DNA from: Croceivirga sp.
GTDB taxonomy: Bacteria > Bacteroidota > Bacteroidia > Flavobacteriales > Flavobacteriaceae
NCBI GenBank assembly: GCA_028284285.1
Contig: JANQSA010000029.1
Coordinates: forward strand, 1 to 64,000
Reading direction: 5' to 3'
DNA: 64,000 nucleotides
The notes under the pieces were generated by a model. That model had not been told where the DNA came from and did not search any database. It worked only from the letters and a program-made list of their open reading frames with translations. Positions 26,286 through 35,354 of the stretch are shown here, one piece after another. Within the stretch, counting starts at the first letter, position 1; each line of letters starts with the position of its first letter. The position numbers were made by a program, and so were the translations under genes.

Positions 26286-27152
26286 CTATCCTCTTCGTTT
26301 AAAATATCCCAACAACTTTTTAACATAACTTTCATCTACCCTGCAACTAATAATGCCATTACCGGATTTAGTAAAAGCTTCATTAAAGTAATCCACGCGT
26401 TCCGAATGATACCTCCAATAGTTGTGTCGGACTTCTTTGGAACTGGTATTGACCAACTGCAGTTTACCGGTCTCCGCATCCTGGACCTGAATTAATCCCA
26501 GATTGGGAATGTATTCTTCTTTTTCGTCGTATACCCTAATTCCGGTAGCGTCGTGTTTATTGCCAACAATTCGCAGGGTGTCCGCATAATTTTCTGCAAT
26601 AAAATCCGACAGTACAAAAACAATTGCCCTTTTCTTCATCACATTCATGAGAAATTTTAGGGCTTCCGCAATGTCGGTTTTCAGACTCTTCGGTTCAAAT
26701 TCCAGGAGCTCACGAATAATCCGTAGCACATGGCTTTTTCCTTTTTTGGGAGGGATAAACAGCTCCACTTCATCTGAAAACAAAATTAAGCCCACCTTAT
26801 CGTTATTCTGCATGGCAGAGAACGCCAAAGTGGCCGAAATTTCTGTAACCACCTCTTTTTTGAACTGGTTAGCCGTGCCGAAGAGTTCCGATCCGCTAAC
26901 ATCCACCAATAACATCATGGTCAGTTCGCGTTCCTCTTCAAAAACCTTTACAAAAGGCTCGTTGTACCTGGCAGTTACATTCCAGTCTATAGCCCTTACA
27001 TCATCTCCAAATTGGTACTGTCTTACTTCGCTGAAAGTCATCCCCCTTCCTTTAAAAGTGGAATGGTACTCGCCGCCAAAAAGATGATCAGACAGCCGTC
27101 GCGTTTTTATTTCAATCTTTCGTACCTTTTTTAAAAGCTCCTTTGTATCCAT
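26286..27152 (-). CDS. DUF58 domain protein (VWA-like)
   Basis: About 288 residues. The DUF58 hallmark GRGMTFSEVRQYQFGDDVRAIDWNVTARYNEPFVK region is split here as GRGMTFSEVRQYQFGDD then DVRAIDWNVTARYNEPFVK. A VWA-like fold follows with MIDAS-type LLVDVSGSELFG. No signal peptide, so cytoplasmic. ATG at 27152 chosen over TTG at 27161. DUF58 proteins occur with MoxR ATPases and are thought to be their partners. Confidence 0.92.
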   Translation of the reverse strand: MDTKELLKKVRKIEIKTRRLSDHLFGGEYHSTFKGRGMTFSEVRQYQFGDDVRAIDWNVTARYNEPFVKVFEEERELTMMLLVDVSGSELFGTANQFKKEVVTEISATLAFSAMQNNDKVGLILFSDEVELFIPPKKGKSHVLRIIRELLEFEPKSLKTDIAEALKFLMNVMKKRAIVFVLSDFIAENYADTLRIVGNKHDATGIRVYDEKEEYIPNLGLIQVQDAETGKLQLVNTSSKEVRHNYWRYHSERVDYFNEAFTKSGNGIISCRVDESYVKKLLGYFKRRG

Positions 27153-27218
27153 GGGGTTCAAAGTTTAAAGTTTCAGGTTCAAAACCAATTTGAACATTGA
27201 ACAAGAAACATTGAACGG

Positions 27219-28220
27219 TTAAGGTACTTCTACCTGGTTGACTATTTTGTTAATGATTTCCTCCGAAGTAATGTTTTCCGCTTCTGCCTCGTAGGTAATG
27301 CCTATCCTATGCCTTAACACATCGTGTACCACAGCACGCACATCTTCCGGAATTACATATCCCCTTTGTTGGATAAAGGCGTAACACTTGGAAGCAATGG
27401 CAAGATTGATACTGCCCCTGGGTGAGGCACCAAAATTGATCAAAGGCTTTAAGTTTTCCAGGTCATATTTTTCCGGATAACGGGTAGCAAAAATAAGATC
27501 AAGGATGTATTTCTCAATTTTTTCATCCATGTACACCTCTCTGACCGCTTGTTGAGCGGAGAGAATTTGCTTTAAGGAAACCACAGGTTTTATGGGTTCG
27601 GTAGTTCCGTTCAAATTTTGGCGGATGATCAACTGTTCCTCTGTTAACTTGGGGTAGTCAATCACGGTCTTCAGCATAAACCGATCCACCTGGGCTTCCG
27701 GAAGGGGGTAAGTACCCTCTTGTTCTACCGGGTTTTGGGTAGCCATTACCAGGAAAGGTTTATCCAGAATAAAAGTTTCGTCCCCAATAGTTACTTGTTT
27801 TTCCTGCATAGCCTCCAACAAGGCAGACTGTACTTTTGCAGGAGCTCTGTTAATCTCATCTGCCAGCACAAAATTGGCGAAAATGGGACCCTTCTTTATA
27901 GAAAAGTCGTTCTCCTTTATATTGTAAATAAGTGTTCCTATGACATCAGCCGGCAGCAGGTCCGGGGTAAACTGTATACGGCTAAAATTTCCTTTTACCG
28001 CTTTGGCTAAAGTATTAATAGCCAGTGTCTTGGCGAGTCCCGGAACACCTTCCAGCAAAATATGCCCCTGCCCCAAGAGACCAATCAACAGGCGATCCAC
28101 CATCTGTTTTTGACCAACAATGGCTTTGTTCATCTCCTGCTTCAATAAACGAATAAATGTGCTTTCCTGGGCAATTTTTTCATTCACGGCAGCAATGTCA
28201 ATCGTAGTATTTTCCTCCAT
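27219..28220 (-). CDS. MoxR family AAA+ ATPase
   Basis: 333 residues from the ATG at 28220. Walker A is LLEGVPGLAKTLAINTLA (GxxxxxKT form) and Walker B is FVLADEINRAPAKVQSALLEAM. Sensor 1 is VMATQNPVEQEGTYPLPEAQ, with the VDRF arginine region after it. MoxR ATPases act as chaperones for VWA-domain partners, here probably DUF58, BatA and BatB encoded downstream. It is the first gene of the eight-gene operon. Confidence 0.95.
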   Translation of the reverse strand: MEENTTIDIAAVNEKIAQESTFIRLLKQEMNKAIVGQKQMVDRLLIGLLGQGHILLEGVPGLAKTLAINTLAKAVKGNFSRIQFTPDLLPADVIGTLIYNIKENDFSIKKGPIFANFVLADEINRAPAKVQSALLEAMQEKQVTIGDETFILDKPFLVMATQNPVEQEGTYPLPEAQVDRFMLKTVIDYPKLTEEQLIIRQNLNGTTEPIKPVVSLKQILSAQQAVREVYMDEKIEKYILDLIFATRYPEKYDLENLKPLINFGASPRGSINLAIASKCYAFIQQRGYVIPEDVRAVVHDVLRHRIGITYEAEAENITSEEIINKIVNQVEVP

Positions 28221-28364
28221 AAAAACGTGATTGTCAGGTCTGGTTTGTATCAAGCTGCAAAATGAAAATTTATTTAAAATCGACCTGTTAATTATTGGTT
28301 AAAAAAAGCTGCGAACCCCAAGTTTTATGACCCCTTTAAGGGATTTATAGTTATTTTCACATTC

Positions 28365-29237
28365 ATGAGTTTAACTACTTTTTCGTCCAGAATTATTGCG
28401 GGAACAATGACCTGGGGAAACTGGGGAAAGGAACTTTCCCGGAATGAATTTACTGATTTGCTGATCCATTGCATGGATAATGGTATAACCGTTTTTGATC
28501 ACGCAGATATTTACGGCGATTATGGAAATGAAACTGCATTTGGCACTGCTTTTTCAGAGAGTGGGATTCCCAGGGAAGACCTTCAGCTAATTTCAAAATG
28601 CGGAATTCAGATGACAAGGGGTAGAGATAATCGCGTAAAGCATTATCAATACGATTCGGAATACATTATTTGGTCTGCGGAGCAATCGCTAAAAAAATTG
28701 CAAACGGAATACTTGGATTTTTTTCTGTTGCACAGGCCCAGTCCCTTAATGATTCCTGATGAAGTAGCGCAAGCGGTAGAAACCTTGAAGTCACAGGGCA
28801 AAATAAAGCGGTTTGGGGTGTCCAATTTTTCTCCATCGCAAATACGTTTGCTGGAAACCGCTATTCCTGTTGAAGCCAATCAGGTAGCGTTTTCCTTAAC
28901 ACAGACTGAAGCCATGGAGAATGGGGTTTTTGATGATTGTATGGTCCACAATCGTATGGCCATGGCGTGGAGTCCTTTGGGACACTATTTCAAAGAAGAG
29001 AGTGCACAAACTGTACGTATAAAGGCGGTAATGGAGGATTTAACGGAAAAGTACAAAGCGGATGAGAGTCAACTTTTACTGGCTTTTATTTTAAAACATC
29101 CTGCTTTGGTCTATCCCGTTGTCGGGACAACTAATAAAGAGCGTTTAAACGCGGCTATTGCTGCTACCGAAATTACCTTGGAATTACAGGATTGGTTTAT
29201 CCTTTTGGAAGCCGCAAAAGGAACCAGAGTACCCTAA
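28365..29237 (+). CDS. Aldo/keto reductase
   Basis: NAD(P)H-dependent carbonyl reductase of 290 residues, similar to YdhF-type enzymes. The active-site set is visible: Asp and Tyr in FDHADIYGDYGNE, Lys in LQLISKCGI and His in DFFLLHRPSPLM. The C-terminal cofactor segment is VYPVVGTTNKERLNAAI. It is divergent from moxR and followed by a 196-base gap with GC-rich palindromes. Confidence 0.92.
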   Translation: MSLTTFSSRIIAGTMTWGNWGKELSRNEFTDLLIHCMDNGITVFDHADIYGDYGNETAFGTAFSESGIPREDLQLISKCGIQMTRGRDNRVKHYQYDSEYIIWSAEQSLKKLQTEYLDFFLLHRPSPLMIPDEVAQAVETLKSQGKIKRFGVSNFSPSQIRLLETAIPVEANQVAFSLTQTEAMENGVFDDCMVHNRMAMAWSPLGHYFKEESAQTVRIKAVMEDLTEKYKADESQLLLAFILKHPALVYPVVGTTNKERLNAAIAATEITLELQDWFILLEAAKGTRVP

Positions 29238-29342
29238 AAAAAGATTTGTGAAACGAGCATGAATTTTTTTAATCAAAAACTTCACACGAAACAATGATTA
29301 AAACAAATTCATGAGAGAACGAGAGCAACGAGTGCCTGCCTG

Positions 29343-29397
29343 CCGCTGGCAGTATCGCATCAGTTCTTAAACCTGCCCGATGCAGGCGGGTTTTTAA
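29343..29397. repeat. GC-rich palindromic intergenic repeat
   Basis: Contains CTGCC-GCT-GGCAG and then CCTGC-CCGAT-GCAGG followed by CGGGTTTTT, in an otherwise AT-rich gap. Related CCTGCC/GGCAGG palindromes occur inside the MITE-like element and at 49189-49210. The second hairpin may act as a terminator for the upstream aldo/keto reductase. Confidence 0.5.
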
Positions 29398-29433
29398 GTA
29401 TGTTATTTTCAAATAGTTAAAAATTTTAAACAG

Positions 29434-30189
29434 ATGAAAAAAACAATTCTCATTACTGGAGCTACAAGTGGTATTGGGAAAGCCACTGCAAAATCCTTTG
29501 CGGAAGATAGATTTCGACTGGTACTGTGCGGGCGTAGAGAGGCGCTTTTGGAAGCGTTAAAGCAGGAACTTTCCGCAAAAACCGAAATAGCTACTTTGAA
29601 TTTTGATGTCAGGGATCGGGATGAGGTGTTTCGGGCAATAGCTTCTTTGGAGCCTGAATTTTCAAAGATCGATGTGTTGGTGAACAATGCGGGAAACGCA
29701 CATGGTTTAGATCCTATACAAAACGGTAGTTTGGAAGATTGGGATGCCATGCTGGATATAAACGTTAAAGGGCTCCTTTACGTATCAAAAGCAGTCCTTC
29801 CGGGTATGGTAGAACGTAGATCAGGTCATATCATAAATATTGGTTCGCTGGCAGGAAAAGAGGTGTATCCCAGGGGCAATGTATATTGCGCCAGCAAACA
29901 TGCCGTAGATGCCATTACCCAGGGAATGCGAATAGATTTAAATGAGTTAGGCATCCGGGTTGGAGCGGTTAACCCGGGTTTAGTGGAAACCGAGTTCAGC
30001 AATGTACGGTTCAAAGGAGATGACCAACGTGCCAAAGCGGTATACCAGGGATATGCCCCTCTAAAAGCGGAGGATATTGCAGACATCATCTATTTTGTGG
30101 TAACCCGTCCTTATCATGTGAATATTGCGGACCTCTTAGTGCTACCTACGGCTCAAGCTAGTTCCTCAATAGTCAAGAAGGAATCATGA
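29434..30189 (+). CDS. Short-chain dehydrogenase/reductase (YdfG-like)
   Basis: 251 residues, classical SDR. The cofactor loop is TGATSGIGKATAKSF, the NNAG motif is VLVNNAGNAHG, and the catalytic Ser, Tyr and Lys lie in NIGSLAGKEVYPRGNVYCASKHA. The pattern fits serine or 3-hydroxy acid dehydrogenases of the YdfG group. Its stop overlaps the ATG of the AlbA-type gene (ATGA), so the two are coupled. Confidence 0.93.
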   Translation: MKKTILITGATSGIGKATAKSFAEDRFRLVLCGRREALLEALKQELSAKTEIATLNFDVRDRDEVFRAIASLEPEFSKIDVLVNNAGNAHGLDPIQNGSLEDWDAMLDINVKGLLYVSKAVLPGMVERRSGHIINIGSLAGKEVYPRGNVYCASKHAVDAITQGMRIDLNELGIRVGAVNPGLVETEFSNVRFKGDDQRAKAVYQGYAPLKAEDIADIIYFVVTRPYHVNIADLLVLPTAQASSSIVKKES

Positions 30190-31322
30190 TTAACAAACGT
30201 CTACTTGTCAAAAACCTTTTGGCCCACAACGATGAGAACAGTTTTTACGATAAGAAAAGGTTTATTTCCATTGGAGAGAAAGAAGGGAAGGCCAAGTTCT
30301 TAAAACATGTCTGTGCTCTGGCGAACAGCAACCCTAAAAATAACTCCTTCATTGTCGTAGGGGTAGAAGATGAGGATAACAAGATAGTTGGGGTAGATTT
30401 TTTTGACGATAGTAAGATTCAAAATCTGGTCAATGCGTATTTGGACAATCCTCCTTTAATTTCCTATGAAAACATTCCTTTCCCCCATCTTTCTGAAGGA
30501 AAAGTGGTTGGTTTGGTTACCATCAAGTCTAATGGCAAAGTCTGTGCATTGCGAAAAAATATCTGGAAGTATTATGGGGGTGCCGTCTTTTTTAGGGAAG
30601 GTAGTATAAGCCTTCCTAAAGCTTTTGATATTGAATTGAAAGACATCAATTCGGAAAAAGTAACTACTATTGAACATCATGCGCGAAACAATATTGAGCT
30701 AACGCTCGATGGGGTTATAGATTTTATTAACAACAGACATGCCGATTTGACCAGTAACTACAAGGTATTTAAAGAGCAGTTTGTAGTTTGCTGGGCGGGC
30801 AACACCAAAAAAGTTGGACAAAAAACCTATTATTCCAGAGTTGATATTGAACTTATAAACGAACAGGTTAAACTGTTTTATTCGACCTTGGATGAAGTCT
30901 CCATCCATCATGATGATGACACCTTCTCCACCCTGGAGTACGTACAATTAGGATTGGGAAAAGAGCAGAAGTATTTTCCGCTTGAAGAGGTGACGATAAC
31001 TTTCCTGGAGAACGGAAACTACCTTATAAACAGCGAATTGGTTTTTGAGCCACCGCAATATGATAGAAAGACCTTGCACCATATTCTTAACGTAAACAAC
31101 ACACTTTTAAATAAGTTGGAGAAGAAGATCACTTTAAAACCTGCTGAAAAAGCTGATCTGAAACACCTGCCGGATACCTACCTCATTTGTTATCTCAATG
31201 GGTTTGAGGAGGCCAAGGAGCAAATGGAACGCGCCCGGCCCATATTAAAACAAACGGATAGAAACATCTACCAGTCGTTAAAGCTGTCTCAAAGAATTCT
31301 TAGGAAGGTGCGCTACAATTAG
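30186..31322 (+). CDS. AlbA_2 / Schlafen-type putative DNA-binding protein
   Basis: 378 residues. The N-terminal domain (about 12-145) matches the AlbA_2 pattern: ENSFYDKKRFISI, KAKFLKHVCALANSNPKNNSFIVVGVEDEDNKIVGVD, LVNAYLDNPP and VVGLVTIKSNGKVCALRKN. The rest is an uncharacterised domain shared by flavobacterial relatives. AlbA_2 domains are called ATP- or nucleic-acid-binding, but function here is unknown. The gene ends RKVRYN, and its TAG stop is formed at the left edge of the MITE-like element. Confidence 0.85.
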   Translation: MINKRLLVKNLLAHNDENSFYDKKRFISIGEKEGKAKFLKHVCALANSNPKNNSFIVVGVEDEDNKIVGVDFFDDSKIQNLVNAYLDNPPLISYENIPFPHLSEGKVVGLVTIKSNGKVCALRKNIWKYYGGAVFFREGSISLPKAFDIELKDINSEKVTTIEHHARNNIELTLDGVIDFINNRHADLTSNYKVFKEQFVVCWAGNTKKVGQKTYYSRVDIELINEQVKLFYSTLDEVSIHHDDDTFSTLEYVQLGLGKEQKYFPLEEVTITFLENGNYLINSELVFEPPQYDRKTLHHILNVNNTLLNKLEKKITLKPAEKADLKHLPDTYLICYLNGFEEAKEQMERARPILKQTDRNIYQSLKLSQRILRKVRYN

Positions 31323-31594
31323 GGCCTGTTAACACTACCCCTAAAAGTGGCTTTCCTGCCTGCTCACCAGTGGCGGGTAAACCGGCAGGCAGGTTGACCC
31401 TTTTTCCGCATTTCTTCGTTCTTTTTTGGATACGTAGCCCGCTATGTTTACCAAAAAAACGCCTCGAAATCCGAAAAACCCGCCTGCCATACGGGCAGGA
31501 ATCATCAAAACCCGTCCGAACGGCAAGCCAGCCCGACAAGCGCTTCTGGCGGGGGTGGAAATCCATGATTTCCGTTTAATGTTAACAGGCCCTA
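31320..31594. mobile_element. MITE-like element with TA duplication
   Basis: Terminal inverted repeats GGGCCTGTTAACA (31322-31334) and TGTTAACAGGCCC (31580-31592) enclose 271 bases, flanked on both sides by TA (31320-31321 and 31593-31594). TA duplication is typical of IS630/Tc1-mariner-type insertion. The interior has GC-rich CCTGCC palindromes and no ORF that looks like a transposase. It provides the G of the TAG stops of both convergent flanking genes. Confidence 0.75.
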
Positions 31595-33517
31595 ATGCCA
31601 TTTTTTTAACCACAGAAACTGGTAGGGGGACAATTCCAAAAAGCCACTTCTTAATTCACTAACGGTATCTTCGATAAGATCGTGGAATTTTTGATCCCTT
31701 AGATAATCGAGTTTTGCCATCCAACTACTGTCTACTACCTGAGGATGTTCATCAAAATTACAGAGGACCAGGATACCAGTACCGGACTCAGCAGTTCTTT
31801 CATAAATTAGAATGTGCTCGTTTCCGGTTTGGTGAAGCCTGGTGTTTTCGTTATCCGCAAATACGGGGTTGGCTTTTCTGAGTGTAATCAAACGTTTTAT
31901 TCGGTTAAAGATTCGGGAATGAACCGAATCCTTTTCACCTAATGTCTTGATTAATTTCCAATCCTGTTGAGGCCGGTTCACCCATCGGTTGTCCGTTTTT
32001 TTTACTTCATCTTCCAAAAAGGTATAGTCATTTAATGTCCCTATTTCATCTCCTGCATAGATCAAAGGAATACCTCCAAATGAGAGTACAATGCTGTGTA
32101 GCATTAGTATTTTATTCTGGGATTGTTCCAACAATTCCTGGTCGTTGGTTTCCAGCGCTTTTTCCAACCCCAGCAGTGAAGCCGCACTTCCGGTAATGCG
32201 GCCATCTCCCGTTTTGGGGTTATACATAAAAAGGAGTCCTTTCGCCGGAGACCACCCTATACGTTGACAGTAATAGTCCAGCAGGAACTTCCTGTGGCCC
32301 TGTGGGTTCCAGCCCAACTCTTGTATGTGTTGGTCATCCAGGCCCAGTCCAATATCGTCATGGCATCGGATATAATTGATCCAGGTACATTCCCTGGGTT
32401 TTTTGGATTCATTGATCAAACTTTTGTACAGCAAAGCCGTTTTTTTGGTGGCAATGGAATTCCAAAGCAGGGCCATCAGAGAGGCATTGTACGCTATTTC
32501 ACATTCGTTCCCGGTTCGGATATCTTCACCAAAATATTTTACGATATCCCGGGGGGCCACAATAGCCTCAGCGAGTAAGATAGTGCTCGGCGCTACCACC
32601 TGCAAGCACATGCGGTATAGGAAAACGATGATGTGTGCCTCCTCCAGGTTTTGTGAGATCGTACCCATTTTTTTCCATAGGAAAGCCAGCGCATCAAAAC
32701 GCACCACATCCACTCCGAGATTGGACAGTTCTACCAGGTTGGTCAACATTTCCAAAAAGACCTCCGGGTTCGTATAGTTCAAATCCCATTGGTAATTATT
32801 GAAAGCGGTCATTACCCATTTATTCATTTCCGGCACATAGGTATAGTTCCCGGGGGCGGTTTTTGGGAAGACCTCCGGCAGGGTTTTTTCAAATTCCTCC
32901 GGGATGGTTCGGTCCGCGTAAGTATAATAGTAATTTTGGTATTTCTTTTCGCCCGCTTTTGCCTTCAGTGCCCATTTATGCTCATCAGAGGTGTGATTCA
33001 CCACAAAATCCAACATTAGATACATGTTTTTGCTGCGCATTAAAGCAGTAAGGGCATCCAAATCTTTTCGGGTTCCATATTTAGGGTCTATTTCCGTATG
33101 GCTGTTTACGGCATACCCTCCGTCGTTTTCGCCCTTTGGCCGTGTGGTAATAGGCATTAAATGCAGAAAATTAATACCTAACTGTTCCAGGTAGGAAATC
33201 TTGTTCCGGAGCCCTTTTAGATCTTTACTAAAGTGATCCACATATAATTGCATGCCAACCAATTGTTCCGAACGGTACCAGGCTTCAGTGTTAATTCTTT
33301 CGATATCCTGGGTTTTTAAATACCCAGGACGTTTTGAAAACAGCGCTTCAAGAAGCTGTAATAGATCCCGGAAAGCAGTATGGGCATCGGGATAGATCTT
33401 AAAAAAGGCCTCCTTGATAAGCGTTAGATTGGTAGCTAAACGCAGTTCAAAAAATGATTTTACGTCTTTATCTCCCTGCTTTGAGGCAAGTAATTTGTGC
33501 AAAACTGCCTGATTCAT
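31592..33517 (-). CDS. Amylosucrase (GH13)
   Basis: 641 residues, the length of Neisseria amylosucrase, including its helical N-terminal domain. It makes alpha-glucan from sucrose and releases fructose. The GH13 sites are visible: DFVVNHTSDEH, nucleophile Asp275 in VDVVRFDALAFLWKKMG, acid/base Glu317 in LLAEAIVAP and Asp387 in NYIRCHDDIG. The amylosucrase-type stretches LHLMPITTRPKGENDGGYAV and GRITGSAASL also match. No signal peptide, so sucrose must enter the cell. It lies 1 base after the fructokinase gene. Confidence 0.9.
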   Translation of the reverse strand: MNQAVLHKLLASKQGDKDVKSFFELRLATNLTLIKEAFFKIYPDAHTAFRDLLQLLEALFSKRPGYLKTQDIERINTEAWYRSEQLVGMQLYVDHFSKDLKGLRNKISYLEQLGINFLHLMPITTRPKGENDGGYAVNSHTEIDPKYGTRKDLDALTALMRSKNMYLMLDFVVNHTSDEHKWALKAKAGEKKYQNYYYTYADRTIPEEFEKTLPEVFPKTAPGNYTYVPEMNKWVMTAFNNYQWDLNYTNPEVFLEMLTNLVELSNLGVDVVRFDALAFLWKKMGTISQNLEEAHIIVFLYRMCLQVVAPSTILLAEAIVAPRDIVKYFGEDIRTGNECEIAYNASLMALLWNSIATKKTALLYKSLINESKKPRECTWINYIRCHDDIGLGLDDQHIQELGWNPQGHRKFLLDYYCQRIGWSPAKGLLFMYNPKTGDGRITGSAASLLGLEKALETNDQELLEQSQNKILMLHSIVLSFGGIPLIYAGDEIGTLNDYTFLEDEVKKTDNRWVNRPQQDWKLIKTLGEKDSVHSRIFNRIKRLITLRKANPVFADNENTRLHQTGNEHILIYERTAESGTGILVLCNFDEHPQVVDSSWMAKLDYLRDQKFHDLIEDTVSELRSGFLELSPYQFLWLKKWH

Positions 33518-33518
33518 G

Positions 33519-34463
33519 CTATGATTCTAATTGATTTAGACTGGGAAGTGCATTGATGGCACCGTATTTTGTGGTGGTCCATGCTCCGGCTTTATTCGCC
33601 TTCTCCACCATTTTCACCAAGAGGTCCCATTGCGAAAAAACAGTCTTGAAATCATCAAGAAGGGCTATCTGGTATAAAAGACAACCAATAAAGGCATCTC
33701 CGGCACCTGTGGTATCAACAGCATGTACTTTAATGCTAGGCACAATTTTAGAGTGCTGGCCATTGCTCACCAAAGTGCCCTCTTTGCCAAGCGTAATTGC
33801 GATAATTTTAGCCCCAATGGTATGCAAAGAGCCGCAAGATTCTTCAGGAGTCTCCTTTCCGGTTAAGAGTTGGGCCTCTTCCAGGCTGAACTTGCACAAA
33901 TGGGATTTTTCAACGAAGGGAAGACATTTTTTTATAAAAGTTGTTTCATCTTCTTTCCACAAGTCTGCTCTGTAATTGGGATCAAAACTAATAAAAGAGT
34001 CCTGTGTTAGCGCATCAAAAAGATAATGGCTGTACGCCTCTTCCAAAGGCCCTCCCAATAAAGCAGTAGCAGCGCCAAAGTGCACCAAATTCCGGTTAAA
34101 ATTCTTTTTTATGGTAGAGTCATATTTGAGCTCTTTGTCTGCCCCCCGACTAAAAACAAAGTCCCGTTCCCCATCCTCTGCCAGAGAAACAAAGGCCAAA
34201 GTGGTAAATGTTTTAGAACGCTGGGCGAAGGAGATATCCACATTTTCACGACCAAGTACGTTCAACAGAAAGGTGCCAAAAGGATCCTTACCTACACAAC
34301 CGATAAATGTACTTTTGCCCCCTAACCTCGAGATGGCCGCAGCAACGTTAGCCGGAGCACCTCCCGCTTTTTTTTTGAATTCTACTGCTTTGGATAAATC
34401 ATTGCCTTGGTTTTCCGCAACAAAATCAATTAACAACTCGCCAATACAGTATACCTTGTTCAT
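33519..34463 (-). CDS. PfkB family carbohydrate kinase, probable fructokinase
   Basis: 314 residues. The PfkB signatures are GGAPANVAAAISRLGGKSTFIG and DTTGAGDAFIGCLL (catalytic Asp). Because it precedes amylosucrase by one base, fructose is the likely substrate: amylosucrase releases fructose and this kinase would trap it as fructose 6-phosphate. No sugar transporter or regulator gene is adjacent. Confidence 0.9.
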   Translation of the reverse strand: MNKVYCIGELLIDFVAENQGNDLSKAVEFKKKAGGAPANVAAAISRLGGKSTFIGCVGKDPFGTFLLNVLGRENVDISFAQRSKTFTTLAFVSLAEDGERDFVFSRGADKELKYDSTIKKNFNRNLVHFGAATALLGGPLEEAYSHYLFDALTQDSFISFDPNYRADLWKEDETTFIKKCLPFVEKSHLCKFSLEEAQLLTGKETPEESCGSLHTIGAKIIAITLGKEGTLVSNGQHSKIVPSIKVHAVDTTGAGDAFIGCLLYQIALLDDFKTVFSQWDLLVKMVEKANKAGAWTTTKYGAINALPSLNQLES

Positions 34464-34583
34464 TTTGAATTCTAAATGTTAAGGACAAGGTACACAGAAA
34501 TTATGTATTGCAGAAGCCCACAAAACTTTACGTTAAATTGCCGTGAGTGCCAGCAATAGTTTCTAATATTGCCAAAAATTTTT

Positions 34584-35309
34584 ATGGGAAAATTTGTAAT
34601 CGGGGATATTCATTCAAGTTTAAAAGCCTTGGAGCAAGTTTTGGAACGTGCCGCTATTGGAATGGAGGATCACCTTATTTTTTTGGGAGATTATGTAGAT
34701 GGTTGGAGTCATGCTTTTGAAACAGTGGAATTTCTCATTGCGTTGGGTGAAAGTCATAACTGCACATTTTTGCGTGGAAATCATGACGAACTTTGCCGGG
34801 AATGGATGTTGACCGGAGAGGAGAATCCCCAATGGTTGGCCCATGGGGGAGAGGCCACCAAAATATCGTACCTCACTGTGGAGAAGGGGAAGTGGGATCG
34901 TCATTTGGAATTTTATTCCTCATTGGAGAACACCTATTTGGATGACGACAAAAGACTGTATTTGCATGCCGGATATACCAATTTAAAGGGAATAGCATAT
35001 GAATACTTTGAACAACTTTTTTATTGGGACCGCACGCTTTGGGAATTGGCCAAAGCTATAGATCCCTCATTAAGCCCGGGCGATGATGCATTCCCAAAAC
35101 GCCTGACGCATTATCAGGAGATCTTTATAGGGCACACCCCCTTATCCAAAACAGGGCATGCTGTACCTCAAAAAAAAGCAAACGTTTGGAACCTGGATAC
35201 CGGTGCCGCTTTTAAAGGAGCTTTGACCATTATGAATGTGGATACCAAAGAATTTTGGCAGAGCGATCCGGTATATACCTTATACCCGGGTGAGCGGGGC
35301 AGAAACTAA
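34584..35309 (+). CDS. PPP-type metallophosphoesterase
   Basis: 241 residues from the ATG at 34584 (MGKFVIGDIHSS). The dinuclear metal motifs GDIH, GDYVDG and GNHD are present (FLGDYVDGWSH, FLRGNHDEL), and the later His is in IGHTPLSKTG. It resembles bacterial serine/threonine protein phosphatases or Ap4A-type hydrolases; which one cannot be told. It is divergent from the fructokinase gene. Confidence 0.9.
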   Translation: MGKFVIGDIHSSLKALEQVLERAAIGMEDHLIFLGDYVDGWSHAFETVEFLIALGESHNCTFLRGNHDELCREWMLTGEENPQWLAHGGEATKISYLTVEKGKWDRHLEFYSSLENTYLDDDKRLYLHAGYTNLKGIAYEYFEQLFYWDRTLWELAKAIDPSLSPGDDAFPKRLTHYQEIFIGHTPLSKTGHAVPQKKANVWNLDTGAAFKGALTIMNVDTKEFWQSDPVYTLYPGERGRN

Positions 35310-35354
35310 AAGAGCTGATACATAAGCTGGTTTTTCTGGTGTGCTACCGCCAGG

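Noticed and set aside
29238-29433. Possible riboswitch before the SDR gene
   Set aside because: Only GC-rich palindromes are seen; no known aptamer core was recognised.
31341-31613. ORFs across the MITE-like element that might be a transposase remnant
   Set aside because: None has a DDE motif or length for a transposase; they reflect the GC-rich palindromes.
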